Positions 20,456-31,005 of a stretch of DNA of 64,000 nt are shown here, piece by piece. This DNA is from Rhynchopus sp. YZ270_cl-10 (lineage: Eukaryota; Euglenozoa; Diplonemea; Diplonemida; Diplonemidae): NCBI GenBank assembly GCA_964035575.1, contig OZ037905.1, positions 583,001-647,000 on the forward strand, read 5' to 3'. The notes beneath the pieces are model-generated. The model worked only from the letters and a program-made list of their open reading frames with translations, made no database searches and was not told the origin of the DNA. Both the position numbers and the translations under genes were made by a program. Position 1 is the first letter of the stretch; every line of letters starts with the position of its first letter.

Positions 20456-20704
20456 GGGGCAGTCCCAAAACCAATTTCATCCAAAAATAGAGAACGTTAA
20501 GAAAAAAAGTTGGTGGAAGGCTTTCGCGCTTGGTCACCTGAAAAAAGAAAAGAAAAATCCTGCCGAAAAACAGGCCAAGGCCGGTCTTTAATCGACGGCA
20601 CGTCTCAGAGACAAGAGAGTGTGGTAGAGTGAGATTCCACACAATGCCCAACTCTCTGATCTGGAAAAAAAGGAAAAAAAAAAAAAGAAAAAAAGACAGT
20701 ATAA

Positions 20705-21590
20705 CATACTTGGACCGCCCGAAATATATTTCGGGCGAATTCGGGCGAATTTTTCGGGCGCGGATCCCGAGCGCCCGAAATGTGCCCGAAATATATTTCG
20801 GGCGTTTTAAAGGGAATTTATACGTAATTCGGGCGAATTCGGGCGCATTTCGGGCGATTTCGGGCAGATTCGGGCGAATTCGGGCGCCCAACCAGTATCT
20901 TATGTGTGCTGGGAAGCATGCTATCAGTGTAAAAATCTAACGCTTTATTTGAAAGATTGGCACAAAATTTGTTCAAAGAAAAAAAAAATGAGCAAAAATT
21001 CCTAGTAGAACCCAACTTATATGAGTGCAGCTCTGTTAGCAGCCACGTATAAAACCGATTTCCCTAACAATTTACACTAAAATACTACTAAAAACGTAAA
21101 AAGGCGATTTTTCACGTTTTTGGGCATCTCCTGAGCAACTACAGGCCCGAAACACCCCGAGAATGGGTCAGAACCACCCTGTGACCCGAAAATTCACAAA
21201 AATTCACCCTGAAATACGAAAAAATAGTGAAAACCCGGTTCATAGTGTGTTTTGGGTAGGAATAAGCAAATGATAGTCAGAAAACCCGCGATTTGGTGGT
21301 TGATTCTCACGGGCCTCCAAAGTGCACTCAGGTGTACAAAAGTTTTCGATTCTTGCTTATTTTGACAGATTTGGCATCAAATATTTCCAAATATAAAAAG
21401 TTTTTTGCGAAAATGAGTAGAACCCTACCTAGTCGGTTTTCACTACGGAAAAAGCGCCCGAATTCGCCCGAAATCTGCATTTCGGGCGATTTCGGGCGTT
21501 TTCGGGCGACTTCGGGCGCACAAAATCGCCCGAAATTCGCCCCTAATTCGCCCGAAATGCCCGAAATATATTTCGGGCGGTCCAAGTATG
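20705..21590. mobile_element. Non-autonomous foldback-type DNA element, 886 bp
   Basis: Ends are perfect inverted repeats: CATACTTGGACCGCCCGAAA at the left, its complement at the right, continuing through AATATATTTCGGGCG to about 33 bp. A 6-bp duplication GTATAA flanks it (20699-20704 and 21591-21596). Next to each end are runs of TTCGGGCG-type repeats (20730-20890 and 21455-21570), in opposite orientation. The middle has no ORF. It probably depends on a transposase elsewhere. Confidence 0.85.
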
Positions 21591-22094
21591 GTATAAGGAC
21601 CCTTTATTCACCCCCCTCCCCTTCCCCCAACTCTACGGAACAAAACAGATATGGGTTTCTCTTGTTTTATTGGCGTGTATTAAAAGTATCCGTGAAATTA
21701 AAGCAACACAAGGCTGACCACACAAATGAGCTTGACTCTCTCCTCTTGTGTGTTTATCCCCAAAACAGTGTGATGTGCATCTTTCTGCTGTGTGCGACAC
21801 GTGATTTTATGTTGTATTTCAGCCGAGCTCCCATTCGCGGTCGTATGGGCCTTTGAAGCAATCTTGCCACAGTTGAGCAGGATTCTTCGAGTCTCTGACA
21901 GTCTGCCTCACGGCACTGTTTATGTGTAAAGCAAAGTTCGCTTAAAAAAAACCGCACACATTTTAATCCACGCCAATACCAAAATAGTTATTCATCCCCT
22001 TCAATAGTTTTCTCTTATACATTGAGGTGGAAAAATGGACTATTTTTTTCGTTCAGGACCCCTCCCCCCTCCCCTCTTCCCCTACTTTTTTTTA

Positions 22095-24065
22095 TCATTC
22101 AGTCAGATCGTCGGATACGGCGAGATCCACTTGGTCAGGTTTGATGCACGCTGTGTTACTCGGTTCCGAAGGAGGCGGGGTGATGATCCGGCTGCCTTCG
22201 TAGGTGCTGAGGGAGTGCGTGGCGTCTTCGGGGCTGGAGACAAGGCTGACTGTGGCGAAGTCGTTCGCACCTCCGAGGCTGTGCAAACTGCCGTTTTGTG
22301 CAATATGCGCGCTGTCGGTTACATTTGACCCACTTCGGGTGCGTCCTGACGACTCCAAATTGCTTTTGTAAAGCTCCTGCAAATCTTCACTCCGTTCAAT
22401 CAACGGCGATGGTGAAGGAGGAGAAACCACACTATCTCTTGCCGACGCCAGCCACGAATGGTTCAACAACGCCTTTGCGAGCAATCGCTTTGTCGGTTCA
22501 AGCCTATGACACTCCTCCAAAAACGTATAACACACCGGACTCAACGAGGTCGGAAGGTTCGGCCCAGGGAGCGGCAGCTTCCACCGCGCAATGTGGTATA
22601 ACGCTTGCATGTTGTTGTCGAACTGCGCCCAGGGGGTTTTTCCTTGGTTCAGCACCTCACAGGTTACTATACCGACAGCCCAGACGTCGGATGCTGGTGT
22701 AGGCTGTGATGTCTTCGCAATAACCTCGGGGGCCATCCAGAGAGGGGTACCGACGTTGGCATCACCAGAGAGACAACCTACCTCAGAGTGCAGATAGGAG
22801 GAGGCACCGAAGTCTGCAAGCTTGACGGTGCCGGTTGCGGAGAGGAGGATGTTGTCACCCTTGAGGTCGCGGTGCACAATGCCTTTGTTGTGCATGTAGG
22901 CAACACCTTCAAGGGTCTGGCGAATGTACGATGCCGCAGTGGACTCACGCAAGGGGGTGCCAAGCTTGCGTACGAGCTGTCCCAGAGAGCCGCCCGGCAT
23001 GTATTCCATGAAGATGTGGAGCTCGCTCAGAACCGGGTCAAAGCGGCACCCAATGCAGGTGACGATGGAGTAGTGGTCGAGTTCGGAGAGGACCTTGATC
23101 TCCTTGGTGACCATCTTCAGTTGGGATGGTGTAAGGTTCTGGCCCAGTTCAATGGCTTTGACAGCAAGCATCGCGCCGTCGGGGCAAAGCGCAATGAAGA
23201 CCTTCCCAAAGGAGCCGCGACCCAGCATCTTCCCGCGCTGCCAGTCTGAAGGCGGGCGTTTCACCTCGACGTAGTCGGCCCTGCGGGACTCATCGATCTT
23301 CAGCATTTCGCAGTCGCTTTGTACAAGGGGCTTGCTGCTGAGGTTCTTTTCGTCCTCACGCTTCTGGATCAACGCTTTTTCTTGCCTTTTATGATTTAAA
23401 TGCTGATACAAAAAAAGCAAGCTGATCAACACCATCAACGGCAACATCAAATACAATGCGTGAATTGGTGACAACAAAATTGACGGCGATTTTGTGGACA
23501 CTTGAACATTAGATTTGAACACCCGGTGGGGTCCGTCACTACCGCTATCACTCTCGCTTTCATCAGGGGCAGACGTTGAGGGCGAATCTGTGTCTTGGTT
23601 GTCTAAGCTTTGCGTCACCGAAATGGAGACGGTGCTGGTAATGGCGACACGACCCCAGGCGGAGTTCTTACCTAACAGCTCCGCCCAGCGAGAGGAGTTG
23701 AATTTGCGGGCAGAAACGCATTCAGATTGGTTAAATAGATAGCAGTGGTTGGTTGCGTCGAAGTAGTGAACACATTCGCAGTCGAACTCCGCTGTCGCAT
23801 CGCAGAGACGTTGGCAGGCATGCACCGTGGGCGACGTTTCACGCCGCACGTCGTCATCGTCCACCGTAGGCTTTTCATAGAACCTCATGCACGACGCGCC
23901 CTGCTGCATCCACAGATATTCCCCCGCATACAAATAGCTTTGCCTCTGCTTCGCTTCGCCCTTCATCGGCGACTCTGTCGGAACCGCGGTCTCATCATAA
24001 TTTCTTAAAACAGACCCACTCACCACTCTCAACAAAACCATCACAACCACATGGTTAACCCCCAT
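22095..24065 (-). CDS. Receptor-like STE-type protein kinase with Cys-rich ectodomain
   Basis: A 656-residue intronless protein. I choose the ATG at 24065 (MGVNHVVVMVLLRV) because it begins a signal peptide and sits just after a strong pyrimidine tract and CTAG; the frame also has an ATG 38 codons upstream that would hide the signal. Residues 59-116 are Cys-rich (CMRFYEK, CQRLCDA, CEC, HCYLF, SEC) and resemble a PAN/apple-type module. A Ser/Asp-rich stalk leads to a transmembrane helix at 203-222. The kinase domain (about 275-540) has GRGSFGKVF, AVK with Lys303, HRDLKGDN with Asp400, DFG at 418 and GTPLWMAPE, all typical of STE/MAP3K kinases, so it should be active. The C-terminal 110 residues are Ser/Thr-rich. 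Single-pass receptor kinases with a MAP3K-like domain are unusual in protists. Ligand and substrate unknown. Confidence 0.88.
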   Translation of the reverse strand: MGVNHVVVMVLLRVVSGSVLRNYDETAVPTESPMKGEAKQRQSYLYAGEYLWMQQGASCMRFYEKPTVDDDDVRRETSPTVHACQRLCDATAEFDCECVHYFDATNHCYLFNQSECVSARKFNSSRWAELLGKNSAWGRVAITSTVSISVTQSLDNQDTDSPSTSAPDESESDSGSDGPHRVFKSNVQVSTKSPSILLSPIHALYLMLPLMVLISLLFLYQHLNHKRQEKALIQKREDEKNLSSKPLVQSDCEMLKIDESRRADYVEVKRPPSDWQRGKMLGRGSFGKVFIALCPDGAMLAVKAIELGQNLTPSQLKMVTKEIKVLSELDHYSIVTCIGCRFDPVLSELHIFMEYMPGGSLGQLVRKLGTPLRESTAASYIRQTLEGVAYMHNKGIVHRDLKGDNILLSATGTVKLADFGASSYLHSEVGCLSGDANVGTPLWMAPEVIAKTSQPTPASDVWAVGIVTCEVLNQGKTPWAQFDNNMQALYHIARWKLPLPGPNLPTSLSPVCYTFLEECHRLEPTKRLLAKALLNHSWLASARDSVVSPPSPSPLIERSEDLQELYKSNLESSGRTRSGSNVTDSAHIAQNGSLHSLGGANDFATVSLVSSPEDATHSLSTYEGSRIITPPPSEPSNTACIKPDQVDLAVSDDLTE

Positions 24066-25637
24066 TTTTTGGGGTAGGGTACTAGGGGAGAGAGGAGAGA
24101 GAGAGTGAGAGGAAAGGGAGTCAAGAGGGAAAGAGGGAGGGAGAGAGGGAGGGGGGGGATTTTCTCCCCCCCCCTTCAAAAAAGCTCTCTTTTTTGTGCA
24201 AAGGGGTGTGTGTGTGTGTGTGGGGGTGGGTAGGGAGGTGGTGTGTGTTTATTTTTTTTACTTTCTGTTTAGGGTTTTATTGTTGATGGGGGGGGGGAAT
24301 CCTGTAGTGGACATAGTGGGAGGGGGGGAACATCATTCTGTAAAAAGACTGTCAAAAACTTCTCATTCCCCTTTTCTTTGGACATATCGCTACGCTAATT
24401 TGTGAGGGGTGGGGGTGTGGGAGGCTTGGGAGAGACGAGAGGTCGATGTGACGAAATCATCCACCCCTTTTATGTCTTGTGCACGACAAAACCGCCGAAT
24501 AACCAAAACGAATTCCTTTTCTTTGTGCTTTTTTGTATGTTGTGTCGAAAATAATCCACCCCCAAAGGGTCTCCCCTATGACACCCTCAAAAGGGCGGAG
24601 ATATACTATACAAACACCCCTTCCCCCCCACACCCCGTTTCGCCCCCCAAAAAACCCCCCCTGTTCGTGTTTTTTTCTTGAATTTTCGTTCGATTTGTTT
24701 TGTTTTTGAAGGCATTAATACATACAATGCAACGAAGGCAGACTGCGCCTGATAATAGGTATGTCTGGAAAATACTTACATTATCTATCTGAGGTATGGT
24801 TGAGGCGTGATAATACAATCTCAGTCTCAGCCACGCCTAAGCGAGGCGTCTTCGGCCTGTTGCGTTGTATGTTAAAAGTAGGTGAGACACTCAACACCCC
24901 CATGCTGGGCAATGTGCTCGCAAGTGGAACTACCTACAGATTGCTTTCAAACACCCACCCCCACCCCCGCCCCCCTTTTCCTCCCCCCAGAAGTTGAAAG
25001 TGCAAACGCCTTCGTTCATCGGCGGACGCAGGCACTGAAATGCCTTTGGCGAGATGCCTCAGGCCGTGGTTGTTACTCATTCTAGAAGGGAGAAAAAAAA
25101 ACTGTAGTTGATGCAGGCACCTCTGACTTATCCACGATGTCAGTCATCCGGATGAAAGCACAAAAAAAAAAAAAAAAAAAAAAACACACACAGTTGGAAG
25201 AGGGGGGGAAAAGTCAGGAAAACCCTCGAGGGCTTTCCCAATCAAGGCTTCCATAATGAAAAAAGCGACTATTTAGTTACGTGGTACTTCTCATTGCATG
25301 TTCACCCCACCCCAACCCACCCCATATCCCAAAAAAACCACCCCATTTAAAAAGCAAAACATTTCTGATGGTGACAAAAAAATCAGCCACGTTTCAATCA
25401 ACGTTTTTCTGAAAATAAGGACACCCACAGAACCGGACCAGATCAACTGAACGTATACAAAAAAATCGAAAAAAAATAAATAAAGAGGGAAATGTGCCGA
25501 TGCGTCTGTTAGCACGCATGGTTTACAAATTCTGCGCGAACCTGATAGGACAATAACGTCGGGAGGGGGGAGGAACAAGGTAAAGCCCCTCGCCGACGTG
25601 ACCTTAAGACACCGTATCAACACCGTACTCTATGCCT
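24066..25637. other. Intergenic
   Basis: Nothing coding seen. It has a strong (CT)-rich tract just above the kinase start on the gene strand, short G and C runs, an R3 copy (24991-25040) and a poly-A run at 25163-25182. Confidence 0.55.
24991..25040 (-). repeat. R3 structured repeat
   Basis: GTTGAAAGTGCAAACGCC, then GTTCATCGGCGGACGCAGGC, ACTGA. Outer arms AGTGC/GCACT pair; inner CG-rich arm kept. Confidence 0.75.
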
Positions 25638-28118
25638 CTATGCCTCGACCACCTTCTGCTCCTCCTCAACGCGCGCTGCAAGGCGCAGAGCTCTCTTCTC
25701 TGCAAGCTCGGTCACGGTCAGCAGCTTCGTCTCTTGGCCCTTAATACCACGGCGTGCAGCCTCAAGCAAGTCACGCTCGGCACGCTCCTTCTTGTTCGCT
25801 CTCGCATAGCGAGCAGTCCATGCCTGTTAAGTTAAATCGTTGTTAAATCAAAGAAAAAATATCTCGATAAAAACCTCAAAATCATAAACGCAGCGCAGTC
25901 GATCTCATTTGCAAGGGTAGGGAGGGAGGGCGGGGGAGAAGTTTGTTATGAACCCAGGCCTCTCATGCTTGGTCACCTTGATCGCAATCGCAGATCGTTA
26001 TATCGTACAACATCAGCTGTAAAGCGTAGTCATAAAGGCATAGCTCGAAATCCAACGCCCTCTCGTGACAGTGTAACTTAATCAAGAGCCTTTGCAGGAG
26101 GCCACATACCTTTTCATGGTAGAAGTTTCTGAGAGGTACCTGATTCAGTTGAATCTGCAGCAGCTGGTTCTTCAGGGACTGGTAGAAGTGGCTCTCTCTG
26201 CGCGGGGGGGGAGGAGGGGTTGTTGAAAGTGTGTTTGTTTTGTTTTTTGTTTTTTGCTACTCTGTTTGTTGTGTATTGTATTTTCACGCGCAGGGGGGAA
26301 GGGCGGATTTTATAAAGGGGATATTACCATGTTGTAACTTTAGTATTTTTTTCAAGAAAATCCCTAGAAAAAGCCTTCCTAAAAAACGCAATGATGAAGA
26401 TAATATTTTCAATCGAAAGTTGGAGTTTTTGTCCATCAGCGTCGTTTCCTCTTTTTTCGAAAAAAAAAAAACACACACAAAAAATAAAGACATACAATTC
26501 CTCCGCAGTGTAGAGGCGGGGGGTCACTGGCAGGACGTCGTTTCCGCGGATCTGACTGAGGATGTTACCGTTTTGGACGACACCTGCTCTCTCGTACGAG
26601 TCATATCTGGTGATCTGGGGGAGGTGGCGCACTTGGTAGGTCTTGCGCCATTTCTCTGTGGAGTGAATGGGATTTTTTTAGAAAGTTTGGTGTGGCTGAA
26701 GGGGGGTGCTATTTTTGGGCTATTTTCTGCTATTTTGGGGGTCGTCAGCCACACCAAAGTTGTTTTGTTATTTTTATGCTCCCTTTTTTGGGGGTTTTCA
26801 GGGTTTTATAGCCCCTAACCAAAAAAGGTGGTTTTGTGCAGGGTTGCCCCTTGTTCTCGGAAAAAACAGCAAAATTCTGGATTTATGTTCCCGTTTTTTT
26901 CCTTTTTTTGGGTGGGGTTTTTTGCCCTTTTTCGGGCTTTCTGAGCTCTGCCCTCACTGTAGTGGGGTCATTTCGAGAAAATGGACAAGTTCTTGATTGA
27001 TACAAATTTTGGTCACGACCACTGTGAGTTGCTCACAATGCTAAATGAGTGTCAGAACTGTGATTCTGGGCCACTTTAACCGCCCCTCGAAATTCAAAAA
27101 GGGGTCCCAAACCCGGGCGCGCTACACTCGCGCGGAACTTTTTGCAGCTTTTGGTCTAGTTGCATTTTGGCTGCAAAATGCAAGGGGATCCCCAAAGACG
27201 TTGGGAATATTATTTGGATGGGGCAGTGATTTTGTACCTGCATATACGCTCCCTCGTGGTAACCGTGTGCATGCCAATGAAGTGCTCTCTGGATTTCGAT
27301 AACCCGTGGAACCAGTGCTTCCGCCGATGAACGGTGAGGCGTTTGCACTTTTTTGCGGAGCAAAAAAATAATATAAATGGCGCCGCAGGCAAAAAATTTT
27401 GGGTACGGTGTAAAAATTTAGCTTCCAACGAACCCTTTTTTGCAGAGCAAAAAATAAAAAATGGCGCCGCAGGCAAAAAAAATTGGGGATACAGCCCTGG
27501 ATGGTGCAGGATTTTGGTGTCAATTTTTTTTTCTTGCCCCCTGAAAACTCTTGCTTTTGAGAGTTTCGACCATTTCACCACACTGGTGGTGTGTCACCTA
27601 CAGTGAAACCCACCAGAAACCACAAGAAAGCCCCCCAAGGAAAAAAGGAAAAAAAAAAAGGAAAAAAAAACTAAAATCCAGAATTTCATGTTCTCGGTCC
27701 CACTTAGGAACTTCCCTGGTTTTGTGTGAATCATTTTTTTTGTGTGGAAAACTCAGTACAAAATTCTCGGTAATTTGTGATCTATACCCCCAACGAAACC
27801 CTTCTTTGTAGTCATCAAATCATGCCGTTATTTTATTTTTTTTCAAACCTGCCAAACTTGGGAAGTTTTTAGGTAGCATTTCGCGCCATTTATTTATCAC
27901 ATACCGTATCCAAACCCGGCAGCTCCCGCACGCCCTGCCTTCGCCCCTCTCCAGGCTCCCAGCTGGTCTGCGTGCCACGGACCTGAAATTGCGTACTCAC
28001 CAAGATCCCATCGGTGCGAGAATACTGCCTTCCCTGTCACCTCCGGCTTCTCCGTCTCCAGGAACAAACCACCTACCGACGCCAACCCCCTCGACGTTTG
28101 AGTTCGCCTCAAAGCCAT
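25638..28118 (-). CDS. Five-exon gene, 209-residue protein of unknown function
   Basis: Exons read 28118-28001, 27982-27905, 26655-26496, 26197-26110 and 25823-25638. Every junction fits GT-AG and the joined frame is open across all of them, which supports the model. The first 'intron' is only 18 nt (27983-28000) and in frame, so it could instead be coding (six residues). The protein starts MALRRTQTSRGLASVGGLF, which could be a mitochondrial targeting peptide. The middle has WRKTYQVRHLPQITRYDSYE, and the C-terminal 60 residues are charged and probably helical (KKERAERDLLEAARRG). I do not recognise the family; a mitochondrial ribosomal or axonemal role would be guesswork. Intron 3 (1249 nt) holds repeat-derived DNA, and intron 4 holds one R2 and one R1. 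Confidence 0.75.
25946..25980 (-). repeat. R1 structured repeat in an intron
   Basis: Arms CCAGGC/GCTTGG (one G-T pair) around CTCTCAT, then TCACCTT. Lies in intron 4 of the five-exon gene. Confidence 0.8.
26043..26080 (-). repeat. R2 structured repeat in an intron
   Basis: CTCGAAATCCAACGCCCTCT then CGTGACAGTGTAACTTA. Same intron as the R1 copy at 25946. Confidence 0.75.
26685..26760. repeat. Inverted repeat with 14-bp arms
   Basis: TTTGGTGTGGCTGA is followed about 45 nt later by TCAGCCACACCAAA. Lies in the large intron 3. Confidence 0.7.
27100..27490. repeat. hAT-related repeat core interrupted by an R3 copy
   Basis: AACTTTTTGCAGCTTTTGGT ... GCAAAATGCAAGGGG and GCGGAGCAAAAAAATAA ... GGCGCCGCAGGC match, in inverted orientation, the interior of the hAT-like element at 32901-33544. 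Here the two blocks are separated by an R3 copy, which is absent from the other element. Confidence 0.65.
27228..27350 (+). repeat. R3 structured repeat, the only copy in reverse
   Basis: The minus strand reads AAGTGCAAACGCCTCACCGT, TCATCGGCGGAAGCACTGG, then GGGTTATCGAAATCC. It lies inside another repeat in intron 3 and points against the direction of the genes. Confidence 0.75.
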
Positions 28119-28192
28119 GCTACTCTATGTATAGTTTATGTTCTCTGGAAAGGGTGAGGGAGTGTTGTATTGTGTTATTAATGCCTAGTGAG

Positions 28193-28222
28193 GGTAATTC
28201 TTGCGCAGAATATGGCCCTTAT
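28193..28222 (-). repeat. Short dispersed repeat near the five-exon gene start
   Basis: GGGTAATTCTTGCGCAGAAT then ATGGCCC; an inverted relative lies at 36357-36386. About 40 nt after it on the gene strand come a pyrimidine tract and CCAG before the start of the five-exon gene. Confidence 0.5.
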
Positions 28223-28771
28223 TGTGTTGTGTTGTGTTATGTTGTGCAAAGGAAAAAGTTATTTTGTTTTGGCTATTTAGGTGCTCCGGCAGGGGCTGAC
28301 TGATTTCCCATAGCAGTGTAGGCAACATAAAAGTCGCCAGTTTTTAAATGAGCGTTGCTATTTTTTGCAGTTGAGCAAAAGAAATAAAAGATACTATTAC
28401 TGAAGGGGGGTGTGATTTCAGCACCTTTTCCGCCCCATTCAGCTTTACAAATTACTGTGTCAATAGCTATCTTCAGGGGAAAAAAAGGGAAGCGAAAAAC
28501 AGGGAAGAGTTTGTTAGTCGTACGCTTCCACCAGGATTCCACAATATATATATATGATGATGTTTTTTCCCTCAGCTGGGGAGTTCGTAATCAAAAAAAA
28601 GGGGGGGAGAGAAGAAGGAAAAGAATCGACAAGGCTTTGTTTTTCATTTTTTTTTTTCGAATAGCATTTCCCCTTAGAGGAATGTTGGGGAAAGGGGAGG
28701 GGAAACGGAAAGATGCATGGGGGGAGTTGGTTTGTGTGTGTTTTGTTTTGTTTGTTTTTTTTTTTTTTTTT

Positions 28772-28833
28772 GGACAAATTGTTGGATTAGTGTAGCTGCC
28801 TCGGTTGTGTTGCCACAGTGGTGCAATCTCCAC
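28772..28833 (-). repeat. R4 structured repeat (long form)
   Basis: ATTGTTGGATTAGTGTAGCT, GCCTCGGTTGTGTTGCCACA, then GCAATCTCCAC. TGGA-type and TGTG/CACA stems pair. Confidence 0.75.
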
Positions 28834-29530
28834 TTTTTTTTTTGGGGGTAAAGAAAAATGGCTCATTGAAAATATTGAGTGATAGGAGCCTCCCAACACG
28901 ATATCAAATTGTAGTATTTTACCACAGGGTTTGCGAATTTTGTGTCCGCAAATGTTCAAAGGTGGAAGGGGGGGGGAAGTCTTTAGGATAACCCTCAGCC
29001 TTAGTCACCCTTCATCTGATTTTCTTCACATTTGTGTAGCACATCACCAAGAGGTAGCTGTGCCCAAAATGGTACCCCGGGTTTTGATCCGTTGGAATTC
29101 GTGTCGCAGTCTCCACATTCTTTTTTCTTTTTGGAAGTAGAGTGGTTATTGTTCTGCTTCCCACAGAGATCCCTGCTATCAAACGTGAAGCGTATCTTTG
29201 GATCCTCCAAGATTTGCTGCGTTGAAAAAGGGTTGTGGGTAAGTGTGATATAAAAAAATAGAAAACGACTTCAGGATAATGACAGTTAAATGAAATAAAG
29301 AAACCATTTTTTTTTTGTTTTATCGCACCGCAAAAGGTTTGTGTTTTTTTTTTTCACTAATGAACCGTGAGTGAGGTGTATGTTAGTGGAAAAAAAATCA
29401 ATACGCTAAAGCGGGCACGCACCATCCGTCGTTTTCCATTTATATTCGTCAATGCTTGATAACACAAAAAAATGATGAAATTGTTCTCAGTTTAAAATGC
29501 AAAAAAAAAAGGGGGGAAAGAAAGTGTTGA

Positions 29531-29562
29531 TAAGATGACCGTAAGCCTCCTGCATCATCAAA
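29531..29562 (-). repeat. R1-like repeat, degenerate
   Basis: TAAGATGACCGTAAGCCTCC then TGCATCATCA; the right arm is largely lost. Confidence 0.5.
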
Positions 29563-29600
29563 GTTATCGTTTGATTGCTCAATTACCCAGGGGAGGAGGT

Positions 29601-29663
29601 GATTGGCGAACCGTATCGGAGGAATTATTTCTCCTTTAAGCTACGCTTGTAGGTATAAAAAAA
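29601..29663 (-). repeat. tRNA-like dispersed repeat, copy A
   Basis: On the minus strand it has TAGCTTAAAGG, close to a Pol III A box, and 24 nt on GGTTCGCCAAT, close to a B box, with a GGAG/CTCC hairpin between. Nearly the same sequence occurs at 52756-52817. The foldback element starts exactly at its A-rich end. Confidence 0.55.
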
Positions 29664-30166
29664 CACGGGTCGGGAAAGATCTTTTGTCTTTTTTTGTCTT
29701 TTTTCGAGAATCTCGGGAGAAAAAAAAAAAAAATCAAGATTTTCAGGATTTTTGTCTTTTTTTTTCAGGATCTCTCGAGATCTTTGAGATCTTTGAAAAA
29801 TCCTGAAAAAAAAAGGAAAAAAAGAGAAAAAAAGATGAAAAAGATCTTGAAAATCTTTTTTTTCTCAAAAAAAAGATAAAAAAGATTTTTGGGATTTTGA
29901 AAAATCTTTTTGGGAAAAAAAAAAAAAAAGATTTTGAAAATCTTTTTTTTTTTTTTCAAAGATTTCTCAAGATCTCGAGATTTTTCATGAAATTTCATGG
30001 ATTTTTCCAGGATTTTTCAGGATTTTTTCAGGATTTTCCCAGGATTTTCAAATCTTTTCTCTTTTTTTTTTTCTCCCAAAAATCTTTTTTTTTTTTTTTT
30101 TTTCGGGAGAAGAGGATTTTTTTTCTCGAAAAAAAAAAAAAAAAAAAAGATCTTTCCCGACCCGTG
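29664..30166. mobile_element. Non-autonomous foldback-type DNA element, 503 bp
   Basis: Ends are perfect inverted repeats: CACGGGTCGGGAAAGATCTT at the left and its complement at the right. Between them the DNA is built from variants of TTTTCAGGATTTTT and AAGATCTT in both orientations. It sits between A runs, so a duplication cannot be told apart. No ORF of interest. Confidence 0.8.
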
Positions 30167-30216
30167 AAAAAAAAGGGAACAAAAAAAAAAAGAAAAAAGA
30201 AGGGAAAAAAAACTTG

Positions 30217-30253
30217 ATAAAATGAATGTGCCTCTCGTGCACAGACCTAACCT
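30217..30253 (-). repeat. R1 structured repeat, altered stem
   Basis: AATGAATGTGCCTCTCGTGC then ACAGACC: here the arms are TGTGC and GCACA, different bases but still paired. Confidence 0.65.
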
Positions 30254-30489
30254 AAAAAAGGCAACGAACGTAACAAGGAACATAACGGAAAAAGAGTGGA
30301 AAAAATCCGGGGGGGTTGTAGTTAGCCTCGTCTTGTAATTAAAGACGCGCATGAATGGACCAATGAGATTCCTTCTGTCCCTACTATCTGCCGAAACAGC
30401 ACTCAAGGGAACGGACTTGTTCTTTTTCTTGGTGGCAACTTAGGCCATCATGTTTAAAAAAAATACACAAAAAAAAAAAAAAATGTGTC

Positions 30490-30522
30490 ATGAAATACAA
30501 AGCCCTCTCATGACAATGTACC
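30490..30522 (-). repeat. R2 structured repeat
   Basis: ATGAAATACAAAGCCCTCTC then ATGACAATGTACC. Confidence 0.75.
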
Positions 30523-30970
30523 TAAAAAAAGGGGGAAGGCTAAAGTGACAACACGGGTTGCGGCTAGCCTTGTGTACCCTCTGTTCGCGAAATTAGTGCG
30601 AGCAAGGGGGGGAATATGGAATAAAATGAACGTGAAATGTAAAAAGATGTGTAAGTAAAGAAGAAAACACTTGGATGGTGGGTGTGTGTGTGTGACTCTC
30701 ACGGGAAGTTCAATTCACAAACCCGCGACGATCGATGAACTAATTGCTGTCCCCAAGGGTGCACTTCTCGTTCTGCACCCTAGATTGTCTTTCTTGGGGA
30801 AATTTTCTTGTCATCTGCTTTTCCTATTTTGACAAATAGCTGAAATGCTTGTTGAGCCTAAGCCCTTAGAGGCTAGACCACCTGTAGCTGTACACCACAC
30901 ACTATCCCAAACACGTCAAGAGTTAACATAAAAAAGGAAGTAAAAAACTTCGCTCGCATAACAAAATTAT

Positions 30971-31005
30971 AAGATGATACTAAGCCTCTCGATTAGTCAC
31001 CTTTT
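30971..31005 (-). repeat. R1 structured repeat
   Basis: AAGATGATACTAAGCCTCTC then GATTAGTCACCTTT; arms CTAA/TTAG. Confidence 0.75.

Larger units (their letters stand above)
13962..22094. other. 8.1-kb repeat island without recognisable genes
   Basis: No host gene supported. It contains the foldback element 14209-17006 with the pentanucleotide satellite, R1 at 17491, R3 at 18509, the inverted pair 19151-19557 holding a 200-bp dispersed repeat, an R3-R2 pair at 20299-20455 and the foldback element 20705-21590. Outside these it is A/T-homopolymer-rich. Confidence 0.6.

Noticed and set aside
29765-30217. Several Phe- and Lys-rich frames
   Set aside because: They lie inside the foldback element made of TTTTCAGGATTTTT words.
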